Below are positions 1 through 5,726 of a DNA stretch of 7,775 nt, piece by piece (within the stretch, counting starts at the first letter, position 1; each line of letters opens with the position of its first letter). The notes beneath the pieces are model-generated. The model ran no database searches, was not told the DNA's origin, and worked only from the letters and a program-made list of their open reading frames with translations. Both the position numbers and the translations under genes were made by a program. Source of the DNA: Pseudomonadota bacterium (GTDB lineage: Bacteria > Desulfobacterota > BSN033 > WVXP01 > G020346125); assembly GCA_030608745.1 (NCBI GenBank), contig JAUWDQ010000121.1, positions 1-7,775 of the forward strand, given 5' to 3'.

Positions 1-293
1 ATCAATTGATCAAGGTGGGCTATGAGGTCCTGAACCTGATAACCTTTTTCACCACTGTCAGCGATGAATTGAGGGCATGGACGGTGGTAAAGGGCACCCA
101 ATCTCCCAAGGCCGCGGGGAAGATTCATTCGGATATGGAAAGGGGCTTTATACGGGCAGAGGTGGTTTCCTTTGAGGATTTCATCCGGTGTGGTTCAGAA
201 CATGCGGCCAGGGAAAAAGGCCTTCTCCGTTCGGAAGGGAGGGAGTATGTGGTCCAGGACGGAGATATTATCCACTTCAGGTTCAACGTCTGA
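1..293 (+). CDS. ychF: Redox-regulated/ribosome-binding ATPase YchF, C-terminal fragment (5' end outside window)
   Basis: This is the last 96 codons of YchF (Obg-like ATPase family), read in the frame whose first complete codon is at nt 3 and ending at TGA 291-293. The ATPase G domain lies upstream of the window; what remains is the end of the helical region and the TGS domain. The diagnostic features are the RAWTV stretch, AAGKIHSDMERGFIRAEV, and the C-terminal YVVQDGDIIHFRFNV, which closely match the invariant YchF terminus as I remember it. Known of the family: YchF binds the 50S/70S ribosome, hydrolyses ATP rather than GTP, and affects oxidative-stress responses and translation. The terminus is intact, so the gene is cut by the window edge and not truncated. 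It converges on the small gene at 384-632, and no clear terminator is visible between them. A TTG at 6 is internal and not a real start. Confidence 0.95.
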   Translation, partial: QLIKVGYEVLNLITFFTTVSDELRAWTVVKGTQSPKAAGKIHSDMERGFIRAEVVSFEDFIRCGSEHAAREKGLLRSEGREYVVQDGDIIHFRFNV

Positions 294-383
294 ATCCTTC
301 CGCCTCAAAGTGGATTGCGTTTCATCCCTCGATTCCATAGGGCTTATGAGGGTAAATTCGCCACGAAGGTGAGGGGAAAGGCA

Positions 384-632
384 TCATCTCATTTCCAAGA
401 TCAAGACCACGTGATTTTTATTGATGGCCACGAATTCCGCCTCATCGACCAGGCCTCCGGACTTGAGGGAATAAATTTTGGCATCGGTGACGGGGATGAA
501 ATGGTAATCCTCCTGATTGAGCATGTCCGTGATGCGGGTATTCGGCAGGAGGTAGACATTTCCCTCAATCCTGTTTTGAAGGGTCTGGATCTTAACGAGG
601 ATGTTTTCCTTCTTGACCCTGGTTTTGTACAT
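384..632 (-). CDS. Small conserved hypothetical protein (DUF6812-like)
   Basis: The product is an 82-residue soluble protein with no signal peptide, membrane segment or cysteine. Alternating hydrophobic stretches (ILVKIQTL, EGNVYLLP, FIPVTDAKIYSL, EFVAINKNHVVLIL) suggest a compact, mostly beta-strand fold. The phrase LPNTRITDMLNQEDYHFIPVTDAKIY recalls the small uncharacterised DUF6812-type family found in Desulfobacterota and other bacteria; that name is from memory and unverified. An upstream in-frame GTG at 638 gives 84 residues, but it lies inside the GGGAGGTGA Shine-Dalgarno sequence. The ATG at 632, 5 nt after GGAGG, is therefore the better start. The gene follows pyrE by 39 nt on the same strand and is probably the last gene of the galE-pyrE transcript. 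I do not know its function. The ideal ribosome site and well-formed sequence argue that it is a real gene. Confidence 0.8.
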   Translation of the reverse strand: MYKTRVKKENILVKIQTLQNRIEGNVYLLPNTRITDMLNQEDYHFIPVTDAKIYSLKSGGLVDEAEFVAINKNHVVLILEMR

Positions 633-634
633 CT

Positions 635-643
635 TCACCTCCC
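635..643 (-). promoter_or_regulatory. Shine-Dalgarno site that decides the start of the small gene
   Basis: The minus strand reads GGGAGGTGA followed by AG and ATG. The GGAGG core is 5 nt from the ATG at 632, while the in-frame GTG at 638 falls inside the site and so cannot be served by it. Confidence 0.75.
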
Positions 644-663
644 AATCAATGGATTCCCCGGAT

Positions 664-685
664 GGGATATCTCATACGATATCCC
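664..685. repeat. Perfect 7-bp inverted repeat at the pyrE stop codon
   Basis: GGGATAT at 664-670 and ATATCCC at 679-685 form a perfect 7-bp stem around an 8-nt loop. The pyrE stop (672-674) lies in the loop. Read on the plus strand the stem is followed by TTTT (686-689), as in a weak intrinsic terminator. Read on the minus strand, the direction of pyrE, no U-tract follows. It could be an intercistronic hairpin between pyrE and the small gene, or a terminator for plus-strand transcripts arriving from ychF. Only the inverted repeat itself is certain. Confidence 0.55.
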
Positions 686-1214
686 TTTTGGTAAAGATTG
701 ACTCAAGGGTGTAACCCTTTTTAGCCAGATTTTCCCTTCCCCCCTCCTCCCGATCGACGAGGGCCAGCACCTGGACCACTCGGAATCCTTGGGCCTCCGT
801 AATCTCAATAGCCCTCAAGATGGATCCCCCCGTGGTCACCACATCTTCAACGACGGCTACCTTGGTCCCTGGCCTTAGGTTATTGTCGCCTTCTATCCAC
901 AAGACCTTTCCGTGCTTTTTGGGCTCTTTTCGAATGATGAAGGCTGGGATCGGAACGCCCTCCAGGTAGCTGACAATGGATATGGCGGTTACAATGGGAT
1001 CTGCTCCCAATGTGGGCCCTCCTACAGCTTCAACGGGGATTTTTGATCTCGTAATCATCTCATGAAAGAGCTTTCCCACCAAATACCCCCCTTCCGAGTC
1101 CAAGGTAGTCTGTTTTCCATCAACATAGAAGTGGCTCTTTCTCCCCGAGGTTAGTGTGATTTCCCCCTTTTCATAGGATTTTTCCCTGATGATTTGCAGA
1201 AGGCGCATCCTCAA
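672..1214 (-). CDS. pyrE: Orotate phosphoribosyltransferase
   Basis: PyrE transfers phosphoribosyl from PRPP to orotate, giving orotidine 5'-monophosphate, the fifth step of de novo UMP synthesis in the cytoplasm. The product is about 180 residues, within the usual range. The N-terminal KGEITLTSGRKSHFYVDGKQ segment is the orotate-binding signature. IRKEPKKHG carries the catalytic flexible-loop lysines, and VAVVEDVVTTGGSI is the PRPP-binding motif. The reading frame is open up to 1331, but that extension runs through galE. The TTG at 1214 is preferred because it overlaps the galE stop as TTGA (a 4-nt overlap) and sits 6 nt after GGGAGG. An ATG at 1208 would give a protein two residues shorter. 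The overlap implies translational coupling to galE. The pairing with an epimerase links two uses of uridine nucleotides, UMP supply and UDP-sugars, but that link is inference. Confidence 0.93.
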   Translation of the reverse strand: MRMRLLQIIREKSYEKGEITLTSGRKSHFYVDGKQTTLDSEGGYLVGKLFHEMITRSKIPVEAVGGPTLGADPIVTAISIVSYLEGVPIPAFIIRKEPKKHGKVLWIEGDNNLRPGTKVAVVEDVVTTGGSILRAIEITEAQGFRVVQVLALVDREEGGRENLAKKGYTLESIFTKRDIV

Positions 1215-2233
1215 GTCCACCCTCCCACCCCCTTCTTGAATGAACTGGATCTGAATCCACGCGGGTGCGTTCGATGCCAACGCCATGCGGTCTCGATAAT
1301 CTCCTCCAACTTTCCATACTGGGGATTCCATCCCAACCTTCTCCGGATCTTTTCGGGGGATGCAATCAAGACTGGTGGGTCTCCAGGCCTCCGTTGAGAC
1401 TCCCTGACGGGTATTGTCCTTCCCGTCACCTGAGAGGTCGCTTGGATGATCTGTTGAACCGAGAAGCCGTTTCCATTTCCCAGGTTAAAAATATCGCACC
1501 CCTCACCTGCATGTAAGGCCTCGAGGGCCAGGATATGAGCATCGGCGATGTCTACGATATGGATATAATCCCGAATACAGGTTCCATCGGGAGTGTCATA
1601 ATCGGTGCCGAAAATAGAGACCTTGTGCCCTTTTCTCAGTAGAGCCTTCAACACAGTAGGGATAAGGTGGGTCTCCGGATGATGATCCTCGCCTATGAGG
1701 CCATCGGGATCTGCGCCAGCGGCGTTAAAATACCTCAGAGAAATGTATTGAAGGCCATGGGCTACCTTACAGCTCTCGAGGATTTTCTCGAAGATGAGCT
1801 TCGTCTCCCCGTATGGATTTATTGGGAGCACCGGAGAATCTTCCTCAATGGGAACTCGAGAAGGATTCCCGTACACGGCGGCTGAAGAGGAGAATACCAT
1901 CTTATTCACCCTACGCTCGATCATTTCACCCAAAAGCCTTAGGCCCTTATTGACGTTATTATTGAAGTATTTCAATGGAGCTTTAGTGGAATCGCCTACC
2001 AGGCAGTCGGCCGCCATATGGATGACCGAATCGATTTCATGGCCGGCAAAGATCTCTTGGAGAATTCGTTCATCACCGATATCGCCTTGGATACATGTTC
2101 CCCCAACGACGGCTTCCCGATGCCCCGTTTGGAGGTTGTCGAGGACAATGGTCTCGATCCCCCTTTCAAGAAGCCTTTTTACGACATGGCTACCAATATA
2201 ACCGGCTCCTCCGGTTATCAAAACCTTGCCCAC
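1211..2233 (-). CDS. galE: UDP-glucose 4-epimerase
   Basis: GalE interconverts UDP-glucose and UDP-galactose using tightly bound NAD+, supplying galactosyl donors for envelope polysaccharide and serving the Leloir pathway. It is an extended short-chain dehydrogenase/reductase of 340 residues, near the usual length with a slightly long, basic C-terminal tail. The Rossmann dinucleotide motif GGAGYIG is at residues 8-14 and SSSAAVYG at 115-122. The catalytic Tyr141 and Lys145 lie in YGETK. LRYFNAAGA (166-174) and a DYDTPDGTCIRDYIHI block (211-226) are typical of GalE rather than of dehydratases of the same fold. The start is GTG at 2233, 8 nt after AGGAG. A consensus sigma70 promoter lies about 45 nt upstream. 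The stop overlaps the pyrE start. No other sugar-metabolism gene is present, so the cellular substrate pool cannot be inferred from context. Confidence 0.95.
   Translation of the reverse strand: MGKVLITGGAGYIGSHVVKRLLERGIETIVLDNLQTGHREAVVGGTCIQGDIGDERILQEIFAGHEIDSVIHMAADCLVGDSTKAPLKYFNNNVNKGLRLLGEMIERRVNKMVFSSSAAVYGNPSRVPIEEDSPVLPINPYGETKLIFEKILESCKVAHGLQYISLRYFNAAGADPDGLIGEDHHPETHLIPTVLKALLRKGHKVSIFGTDYDTPDGTCIRDYIHIVDIADAHILALEALHAGEGCDIFNLGNGNGFSVQQIIQATSQVTGRTIPVRESQRRPGDPPVLIASPEKIRRRLGWNPQYGKLEEIIETAWRWHRTHPRGFRSSSFKKGVGGWT
1221..1226 (-). promoter_or_regulatory. Shine-Dalgarno site for pyrE within the galE 3' end
   Basis: GGGAGG on the minus strand lies 6 nt before the TTG at 1214 and 12 nt before the ATG at 1208. 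This spacing, with the TTGA stop/start overlap, favours the TTG start. Confidence 0.6.
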
Positions 2234-2275
2234 CCCGGGCTCTCCTGCGAATTAAAGGGATATAAGACTCTGTTG

Positions 2276-2305
2276 ATTATAATCCATTGAGCTTTTTCCT
2301 GTCAA
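2276..2305 (-). promoter_or_regulatory. Consensus sigma70 promoter of galE-pyrE
   Basis: The minus strand carries TTGACA (2305-2300), an 18-nt spacer, and TATAAT (2281-2276); both hexamers match the consensus perfectly. The expected transcription start is near 2269, leaving a leader of about 35 nt before the galE GTG with its AGGAG site at 2246-2242. The spacer is one base longer than optimal. No operator-like palindrome overlaps it, so strong constitutive transcription is the simplest reading. Confidence 0.8.
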
Positions 2306-2378
2306 CAAGAAGCACTGGCGGTCTTTCCCGGGTTTTAGAGAAATCTATTGTCGCCGAGCCATAAGAACTTGAGAAGTG

Positions 2379-2394
2379 TCCCGGCTCATCGGGA
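2379..2394. repeat. Short hairpin in the cca-galE intergenic region
   Basis: TCCCG (2379-2383) and CGGGA (2390-2394) can pair around a 6-nt loop. A competing pairing joins GAGCC at 2356-2360 to GGCTC at 2383-2387. The structure lies about 30-70 nt beyond the cca stop. Neither form is followed by a U-tract on the cca strand, so a terminator role is weakly supported. Confidence 0.3.
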
Positions 2395-2422
2395 TTTGGA
2401 GGCAAGCAAGAGGGGTAAAGGC

Positions 2423-3847
2423 TCACGCTTCGGTCTCAGGGCCAAAGAATCGCGGCGAAGTGTGGGAACCCTCCTTTTTCCCAAAGGTCTCCCGAAGAAA
2501 GATGAGGGCTTGTTGGCGATCTCCTATTTCCCCCCGTATCTGTTTTTCCCGAACGCAATGAAGGATGTGGCCCACCACAGGGCCGGGTTCATACCCCAGC
2601 CTCATCACGTCCCTTCCCGTGATGAGGGTAGGGGGGGGCATGATCTTTCCCCCCTTGCAGAGGGCTTTGATTCGATGACAAAGTCGAACCAATTTTTGGT
2701 CCTTACGGGATAGCCCATTGTCCACGCTGGCCCGTTGATCCAAGAGGGAGAAGATGATCAGCAGCCTCACGGGAGTCCCCACGTGATGGATAAATTGCCT
2801 CAGGTCCTTTTGGCCCACTGTCGATCGGGAGAGCTTCAATAAGTTCGCATGATGATCCATTAACCTCTTTACCAGTTCCTTGAAGCGATTTGAAAATTTC
2901 ATCCTGGTCATTATCTCATAGGCCAAATGGGAAGGAGATTCCTGGGGAATGGACTTTTCCCTGGCCCATTGGTTACCCGTAACCCGGATTCTTCTCATTC
3001 CGGCAAATAGGGCGACATAGGAGAGGATAAGCATTTCCTCCGTATGTATGGGCAAATCCCCTTCCCATCCATTCCATTGGCCGAGGCACCTGAAGAATCG
3101 TAGGCACTGGGAAAAGGCATCCAACCGGAACAGGTCCATCGGTTTCAAACCACCGGGTATCTGGAGTTCGGGGAAAATCTCTGGGAATAGACCGAGGGCG
3201 GCCAATTCCCTCATACCCAAGAAAGGCTTTGGTGAGAGGAGAATCCTATCCATTTCCATCTTTATCCTCTCCACGGAGATGCCTCTCACCAGGCCGGACT
3301 TTCCACGGATAACCCCCTTCGTCTTTTCATCCAATTGAAACCCCTCGAGGATACAGAGGTATCGAACCCCCCTGATCATCCGAAGGGGATCTCGACGGAA
3401 CCCCTCCGACGATACCATGCGAATGACCTTTTTATCGATGTCTTCCTCGGATCCCGGATGGGAGTAAAACCGATGGTCACGTAAGGAATAGGCCATTGCG
3501 TTGATGGTGAAGTCCCTTTTATTGAGGTCCTCTTGGATTGTGGATCCATCTATCGAATTGAAATCGAGGATCTCATTCCCCGTTAGGATTCGGTAAACCC
3601 TCTGTTTCTCATCCTTTCCCATGGAGAAGAGATGGCCTTTGAGCTCTTGGCAGAGCTTGTGAACAAAGGTCATATCCCTTTGGTGAAGGACGAAATCATA
3701 ATCCTGCCGGCCCCTGCCGAGGGTCAGGTCTCGAATGGTGCCACCAACCAGGTAAACCTCTGCCCTTTCCCTTTTTGCGATAGAGGCAAGGTGCATTAGT
3801 ACTCGATCCCCATAGATTCTTTGGATTACTTCTTGGAGTTTGTGCAT
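2423..3847 (-). CDS. cca: tRNA nucleotidyltransferase / poly(A) polymerase family protein (class II)
   Basis: This family adds C and/or A to tRNA 3' ends without a nucleic acid template, building or repairing the CCA terminus. The 474-residue product shows the class II core in order. The VGGTIRD nucleotidyltransferase motif is at 34-40, the metal-binding Asp49-x-Asp51 pair in QDYDFVL, and NKRDFTINAMAY at 109-120. RRDPLRMIRGVRY spans 151-163 and ISVERIKMEMDRIL 190-203, close to the Bacillus-type enzyme as I recall it. A C-terminal tail with LITGRDVMRLGYEPGPVVG is also shared with Cca proteins. The middle region, where E. coli-type Cca carries a metal-binding HD phosphohydrolase domain, has no recognisable HD pair. 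Sequence cannot show whether the protein adds the full CCA, only CC, only A, or acts as a poly(A) polymerase. It starts at ATG 3847 with no clear Shine-Dalgarno site and is divergent from dgt. Confidence 0.88.
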   Translation of the reverse strand: MHKLQEVIQRIYGDRVLMHLASIAKRERAEVYLVGGTIRDLTLGRGRQDYDFVLHQRDMTFVHKLCQELKGHLFSMGKDEKQRVYRILTGNEILDFNSIDGSTIQEDLNKRDFTINAMAYSLRDHRFYSHPGSEEDIDKKVIRMVSSEGFRRDPLRMIRGVRYLCILEGFQLDEKTKGVIRGKSGLVRGISVERIKMEMDRILLSPKPFLGMRELAALGLFPEIFPELQIPGGLKPMDLFRLDAFSQCLRFFRCLGQWNGWEGDLPIHTEEMLILSYVALFAGMRRIRVTGNQWAREKSIPQESPSHLAYEIMTRMKFSNRFKELVKRLMDHHANLLKLSRSTVGQKDLRQFIHHVGTPVRLLIIFSLLDQRASVDNGLSRKDQKLVRLCHRIKALCKGGKIMPPPTLITGRDVMRLGYEPGPVVGHILHCVREKQIRGEIGDRQQALIFLRETFGKKEGSHTSPRFFGPETEA

Positions 3848-3900
3848 AGCACGTATCGAGTTGAAAAATGGGGTGCTTTGTGATAGAGATTTTAATGATC

Positions 3901-3929
3901 AGATTAAGCCAAAGCGGATCGATTGTCAA
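3901..3929 (-). promoter_or_regulatory. Candidate promoter for cca
   Basis: The minus strand has a perfect TTGACA (3929-3924), a 17-nt spacer and TAATCT (3906-3901), a poor -10 matching 3 of 6 positions. The predicted start near 3894 leaves a leader of about 47 nt. The -35 and spacing support it and the -10 does not. Confidence 0.4.
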
Positions 3930-3962
3930 CGGAGCGCCGCTGTTTAGGCCCTTCCAGGTGTT

Positions 3963-3974
3963 GGAGAATTCTCC
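3963..3974. repeat. 12-bp perfect palindrome in the cca-dgt divergent region
   Basis: GGAGAATTCTCC is self-complementary and lies in the 243-bp region between the divergent cca and dgt starts. It lies upstream of dgt and could be a dimeric regulator site. A 12-bp palindrome can also arise by chance, and no second copy was seen in the window. Confidence 0.3.
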
Positions 3975-4076
3975 TCGGGCGGAGGGTTTCACGAGGCGAG
4001 GCCTTTCGCTGCGACGGGAAGTTCCTTGCCATGGGATAGGTTACCAAAATTCCCTTGGGTTGCTACAGTGGAAGGG

Positions 4077-4084
4077 GGAAGGGG
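4077..4084 (+). promoter_or_regulatory. Shine-Dalgarno site that decides the dgt start
   Basis: GGAAGGGG ends 6 nt before the TTG at 4091. The alternative TTG at 4055 has no comparable site, and the GTG at 4106 has only AAG immediately before it. Confidence 0.55.
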
Positions 4085-4090
4085 AATCGG

Positions 4091-5140
4091 TTGAGACTGC
4101 TGAAGGTGAGGGAGCAGTTAGAGGCGCGGGAACAGAAGCTTCTTTCACCTTTCGCCACTTTGAGCAGTAACAGTAAAGGGCGGATTGTCCAAGAAGAGGA
4201 GTGCGATATCCGTCCTGCCTTTCAGCATGACCGGGACCGGATCATCCATTCCAAGGCTTTCCGCCGTTTAAAGCACAAAACCCAGGTATTCTTGGCCCCG
4301 ACCGGGGATCACTATCGCACCCGTTTAACCCATACCCTTGAAGTTTCTCAAATTTCCAGGACGATCTCCAAATCCCTCCGACTCAATGAGGATTTGACCG
4401 AGGCCATTGCCCTCGGGCATGATCTGGGACACACACCCTTCGGCCATGCTGGTGAGGAGGTTCTTGACAGGCTCGTTCCGGGAGGTTTCCATCACGCAGA
4501 ACAGAGCTTGAGGGTGGTGGATGTACTGGAACGGGATGGCATGGGATTGAATCTAACTCTTGAAGTCAGGGATGGGATCTTGAGGCATTCGAAGGGGAAG
4601 GGCGAGATCATATGTGAAGATCTATCCGAGATGCCAGTAACCCCAGAGGGGCAGGTTGTTCGGATCGCCGATATCATTGCCTATATCAATCACGATATCG
4701 ACGATGCCCTTCGGGGAGGGATCATTAAGGATGAAGATATCCCCGAGAGCTGTTCTCGGATTTTGGGATACACCCACTCCCAACGGATCAATACCATGGT
4801 GGTCGATCTCATTGCCTGTACGCTGGAGAAATCACGCTTTGAGCTCTGTCTCTCGGAGGAAATCTCGGAGGCAATGGTTAAACTGCGGGATTTCCTTTAC
4901 GATCGGGTATACGATGTGGACAAGGTCCACGGGGATTTCATCAAGTCGTCAAAGATCGTAGGGGAACTTTATCATTATTTCATCGAAAACGAAGAGAATT
5001 TCTTGAGGGAGATAGTCAAGGAGGAGCTCTACGATGCCTTGGAACTCTGCGTGAGTGATTTCATCGCAGGCATGACGGATCGGTATGCCTTTAAACTCTA
5101 CGAGAAGATTTTCCTTCCCCTTCCCTGGATGATTTTTTGA
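4091..5140 (+). CDS. dgt: Deoxyguanosinetriphosphate triphosphohydrolase-like protein (HD domain dNTPase)
   Basis: Dgt-family enzymes split dNTPs into the deoxynucleoside and triphosphate, lowering dNTP pools and helping replication fidelity and phage resistance. With the TTG at 4091 the protein has 349 residues, typical of the shorter dGTPase-like subfamily. The N-terminal region runs VREQLEAREQKLLSPFA, then DIRPAFQHDRDRIIHSKAFRRLKHKTQVF and GDHYRTRLTHTLEV, a highly conserved block. The HD metal site is complete: His81 in THTLEV, His110-Asp111 in ALGHDLGHTPFGH, and Asp194 in VVRIADIIAYINHDIDDA. The C-terminal DFIAGMTDRYAFKLYEKIF is also typical. Conservation begins near VREQLE, so the open frame to 4055 is leader rather than protein. 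GTG 4106 is a weaker alternative start. The gene is divergent from cca with no convincing promoter in the 243 bp between them. Substrate preference among dNTPs cannot be read from the sequence. Confidence 0.92.
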   Translation: MRLLKVREQLEAREQKLLSPFATLSSNSKGRIVQEEECDIRPAFQHDRDRIIHSKAFRRLKHKTQVFLAPTGDHYRTRLTHTLEVSQISRTISKSLRLNEDLTEAIALGHDLGHTPFGHAGEEVLDRLVPGGFHHAEQSLRVVDVLERDGMGLNLTLEVRDGILRHSKGKGEIICEDLSEMPVTPEGQVVRIADIIAYINHDIDDALRGGIIKDEDIPESCSRILGYTHSQRINTMVVDLIACTLEKSRFELCLSEEISEAMVKLRDFLYDRVYDVDKVHGDFIKSSKIVGELYHYFIENEENFLREIVKEELYDALELCVSDFIAGMTDRYAFKLYEKIFLPLPWMIF

Positions 5141-5220
5141 AACCCTCCCTGTACCCCTCCTCATGTCACCGTTAGCTCTGCCTCTCCCAGCAACCTGAGT
5201 TTGAGATAAAAGCAATCTCT

Positions 5221-5301
5221 CGCTGTGGTTTCACTACCTTATATATGGAGTATTTTTGGAACCTGTTTATCATATAGGGACTCAGAGTCTTTGCCACAGC
5301 G
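5221..5301. repeat. Widely spaced 8-bp inverted repeat
   Basis: CGCTGTGG (5221-5228) and CCACAGCG (5294-5301) are perfectly complementary across 65 nt. The AT-rich interior holds a further inverted pair, TATATG (5242-5247) with CATATA (5271-5276), and an 11-nt palindrome GACTCAGAGTC (5279-5289). Together they could fold as a nested structured RNA or mark the ends of a tiny remnant element. No target duplication is evident. Confidence 0.35.
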
Positions 5302-5347
5302 GACCTACGGCCATGGGAAACCGGAGGGAAGACTGGAATGGTTAGAT

Positions 5348-5437
5348 ACCGGAGTATTGGAAAAATGGAATGATGGAATAGTGGGTATCAAAACCGGAAT
5401 GTTGGAATAATGGAATGATGGAATATTGAGTATCAAA
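5348..5437. repeat. Two tandem 45-nt direct repeats (TGGAATGATGG type)
   Basis: Units 5348-5392 and 5393-5437 are adjacent and agree at 40 of 45 positions by hand alignment. Each starts ACCGGA, carries a core of ATGGAATGATGGAATA, and ends GTATCAAA. A degenerate partial copy seems to precede them (TGGAATGGTTAGATA at 5334-5348). Within a unit the sequence is itself built of TGGAAT steps about 8-9 nt apart. Confidence 0.85.
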
Positions 5438-5453
5438 AACAGATAAGATGTCA

Positions 5454-5615
5454 ACGATCAAACCACCTAAACCGAATAAACGCAAATAACTCAACACATT
5501 CAATAAACTCAATAAACCCAGGTAACCCAATAAACCCAACAACCCATCTTAACGATCTAAACCGAATAAACGGAATAAACTAAATAAACCGAACAGACCG
5601 AATAAACTGAGCAAA
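5454..5615. repeat. Array of about 18 degenerate in-phase nonamers (CYSAATAAA)
   Basis: Cutting the sequence every 9 nt from 5454 gives 18 units with no slippage. Most end in AAA or TAA and begin with C. The commonest forms are CCGAATAAA (5472, 5562, 5598), with CTCAATAAA (5508), CCCAATAAA (5526) and CGGAATAAA (5571) as close variants. A 16-nt exact match recurs exactly 90 nt apart (5467-5482 and 5557-5572). The array ends about 25 nt before the promoter-like elements of the downstream gene. Confidence 0.85.
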
Positions 5616-5620
5616 CTCAG
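5607..5620. repeat. Small hairpin at the end of the nonamer array
   Basis: CTGAG (5607-5611) and CTCAG (5616-5620) pair around a 4-nt loop. No U-tract follows, so it is not a standard terminator. It overlaps the last nonamer and may be incidental. Confidence 0.3.
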
Positions 5621-5641
5621 GAGACTTCCAGTCCCGAGAGC

Positions 5642-5678
5642 TTGACATTCCCTTAATCTGTGAGATACTTGTTATAAA
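5642..5678 (+). promoter_or_regulatory. Candidate promoter of the receiver-domain gene
   Basis: A perfect TTGACA (5642-5647) is followed after 16 nt by GATACT (5664-5669), preceded by TGA as in an extended -10. A second possible -10, TATAAA at 5673-5678 preceded by TGT, also has extended form but no matching -35. Either would start transcription about 40-50 nt before the ATG. Confidence 0.5.
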
Positions 5679-5712
5679 TTTAGATTTTCCCTCAACTTTT
5701 TCCACCCCAGTC

Positions 5713-5720
5713 AAGGAGGG
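5713..5720 (+). promoter_or_regulatory. Strong Shine-Dalgarno site of the receiver-domain gene
   Basis: AAGGAGGG with the GGAGG core 7 nt before the ATG at 5727. It fixes the start and implies efficient translation. Confidence 0.85.
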
Positions 5721-5726
5721 TTTATC

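Larger units (their letters stand above)
5141..5726. other. 586-bp gene-free repeat-rich region between dgt and the receiver-domain gene
   Basis: I see no convincing coding region here: the open frames present are short and fall in low-complexity sequence. In order it holds a dgt 3' flank without an obvious intrinsic terminator, an 8-bp inverted repeat pair (5221-5228/5294-5301), two 45-nt direct repeats (5348-5437), about 18 degenerate nonamers (5454-5615), a small hairpin (5607-5620), and promoter-like elements with an RBS for the downstream gene. Confidence 0.75.

Noticed and set aside
294..383. Intrinsic terminator between the convergent ychF and small gene
   Set aside because: Only an imperfect pairing (TCATCCCT with AGGG/ATGA near 322-349) was found, with a bulge and no U-tract.
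1215..1331. Extended pyrE reading frame up to 1331
   Set aside because: It overlaps galE coding sequence by about 120 nt, lacks PyrE conservation, and good start signals exist at 1214/1208.
1667..2290. Several plus-strand open frames opposite galE
   Set aside because: Shadows of galE, whose motifs are complete on the minus strand.
3696..3992. Minus-strand open frame across the cca-dgt intergenic region, and the plus-strand frame 3868-4170
   Set aside because: Both overlap well-supported genes in other frames, have no recognised domain, and no convincing ribosome sites.
5221..5301. Miniature inverted-repeat transposable element
   Set aside because: The arms are only 8 bp, flanking target duplications are not visible and no second copy occurs in the window.
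5342..5542. Minus-strand open frame of 66 codons translating to Leu/Gly- and Tyr/Ile-rich repeats
   Set aside because: It is the translation of the 45-nt and nonamer arrays; the repetitiveness comes from the DNA repeats and there is no start context.
5348..5615. Possible CRISPR array
   Set aside because: The 45-nt units are directly adjacent without spacers and the nonamers are far too short and degenerate; no cas gene is present.
5454..5615. Replication origin iterons or DnaA boxes
   Set aside because: No TTATCCACA-like boxes and no replication initiator gene nearby; 9-nt degenerate units do not match usual iterons.
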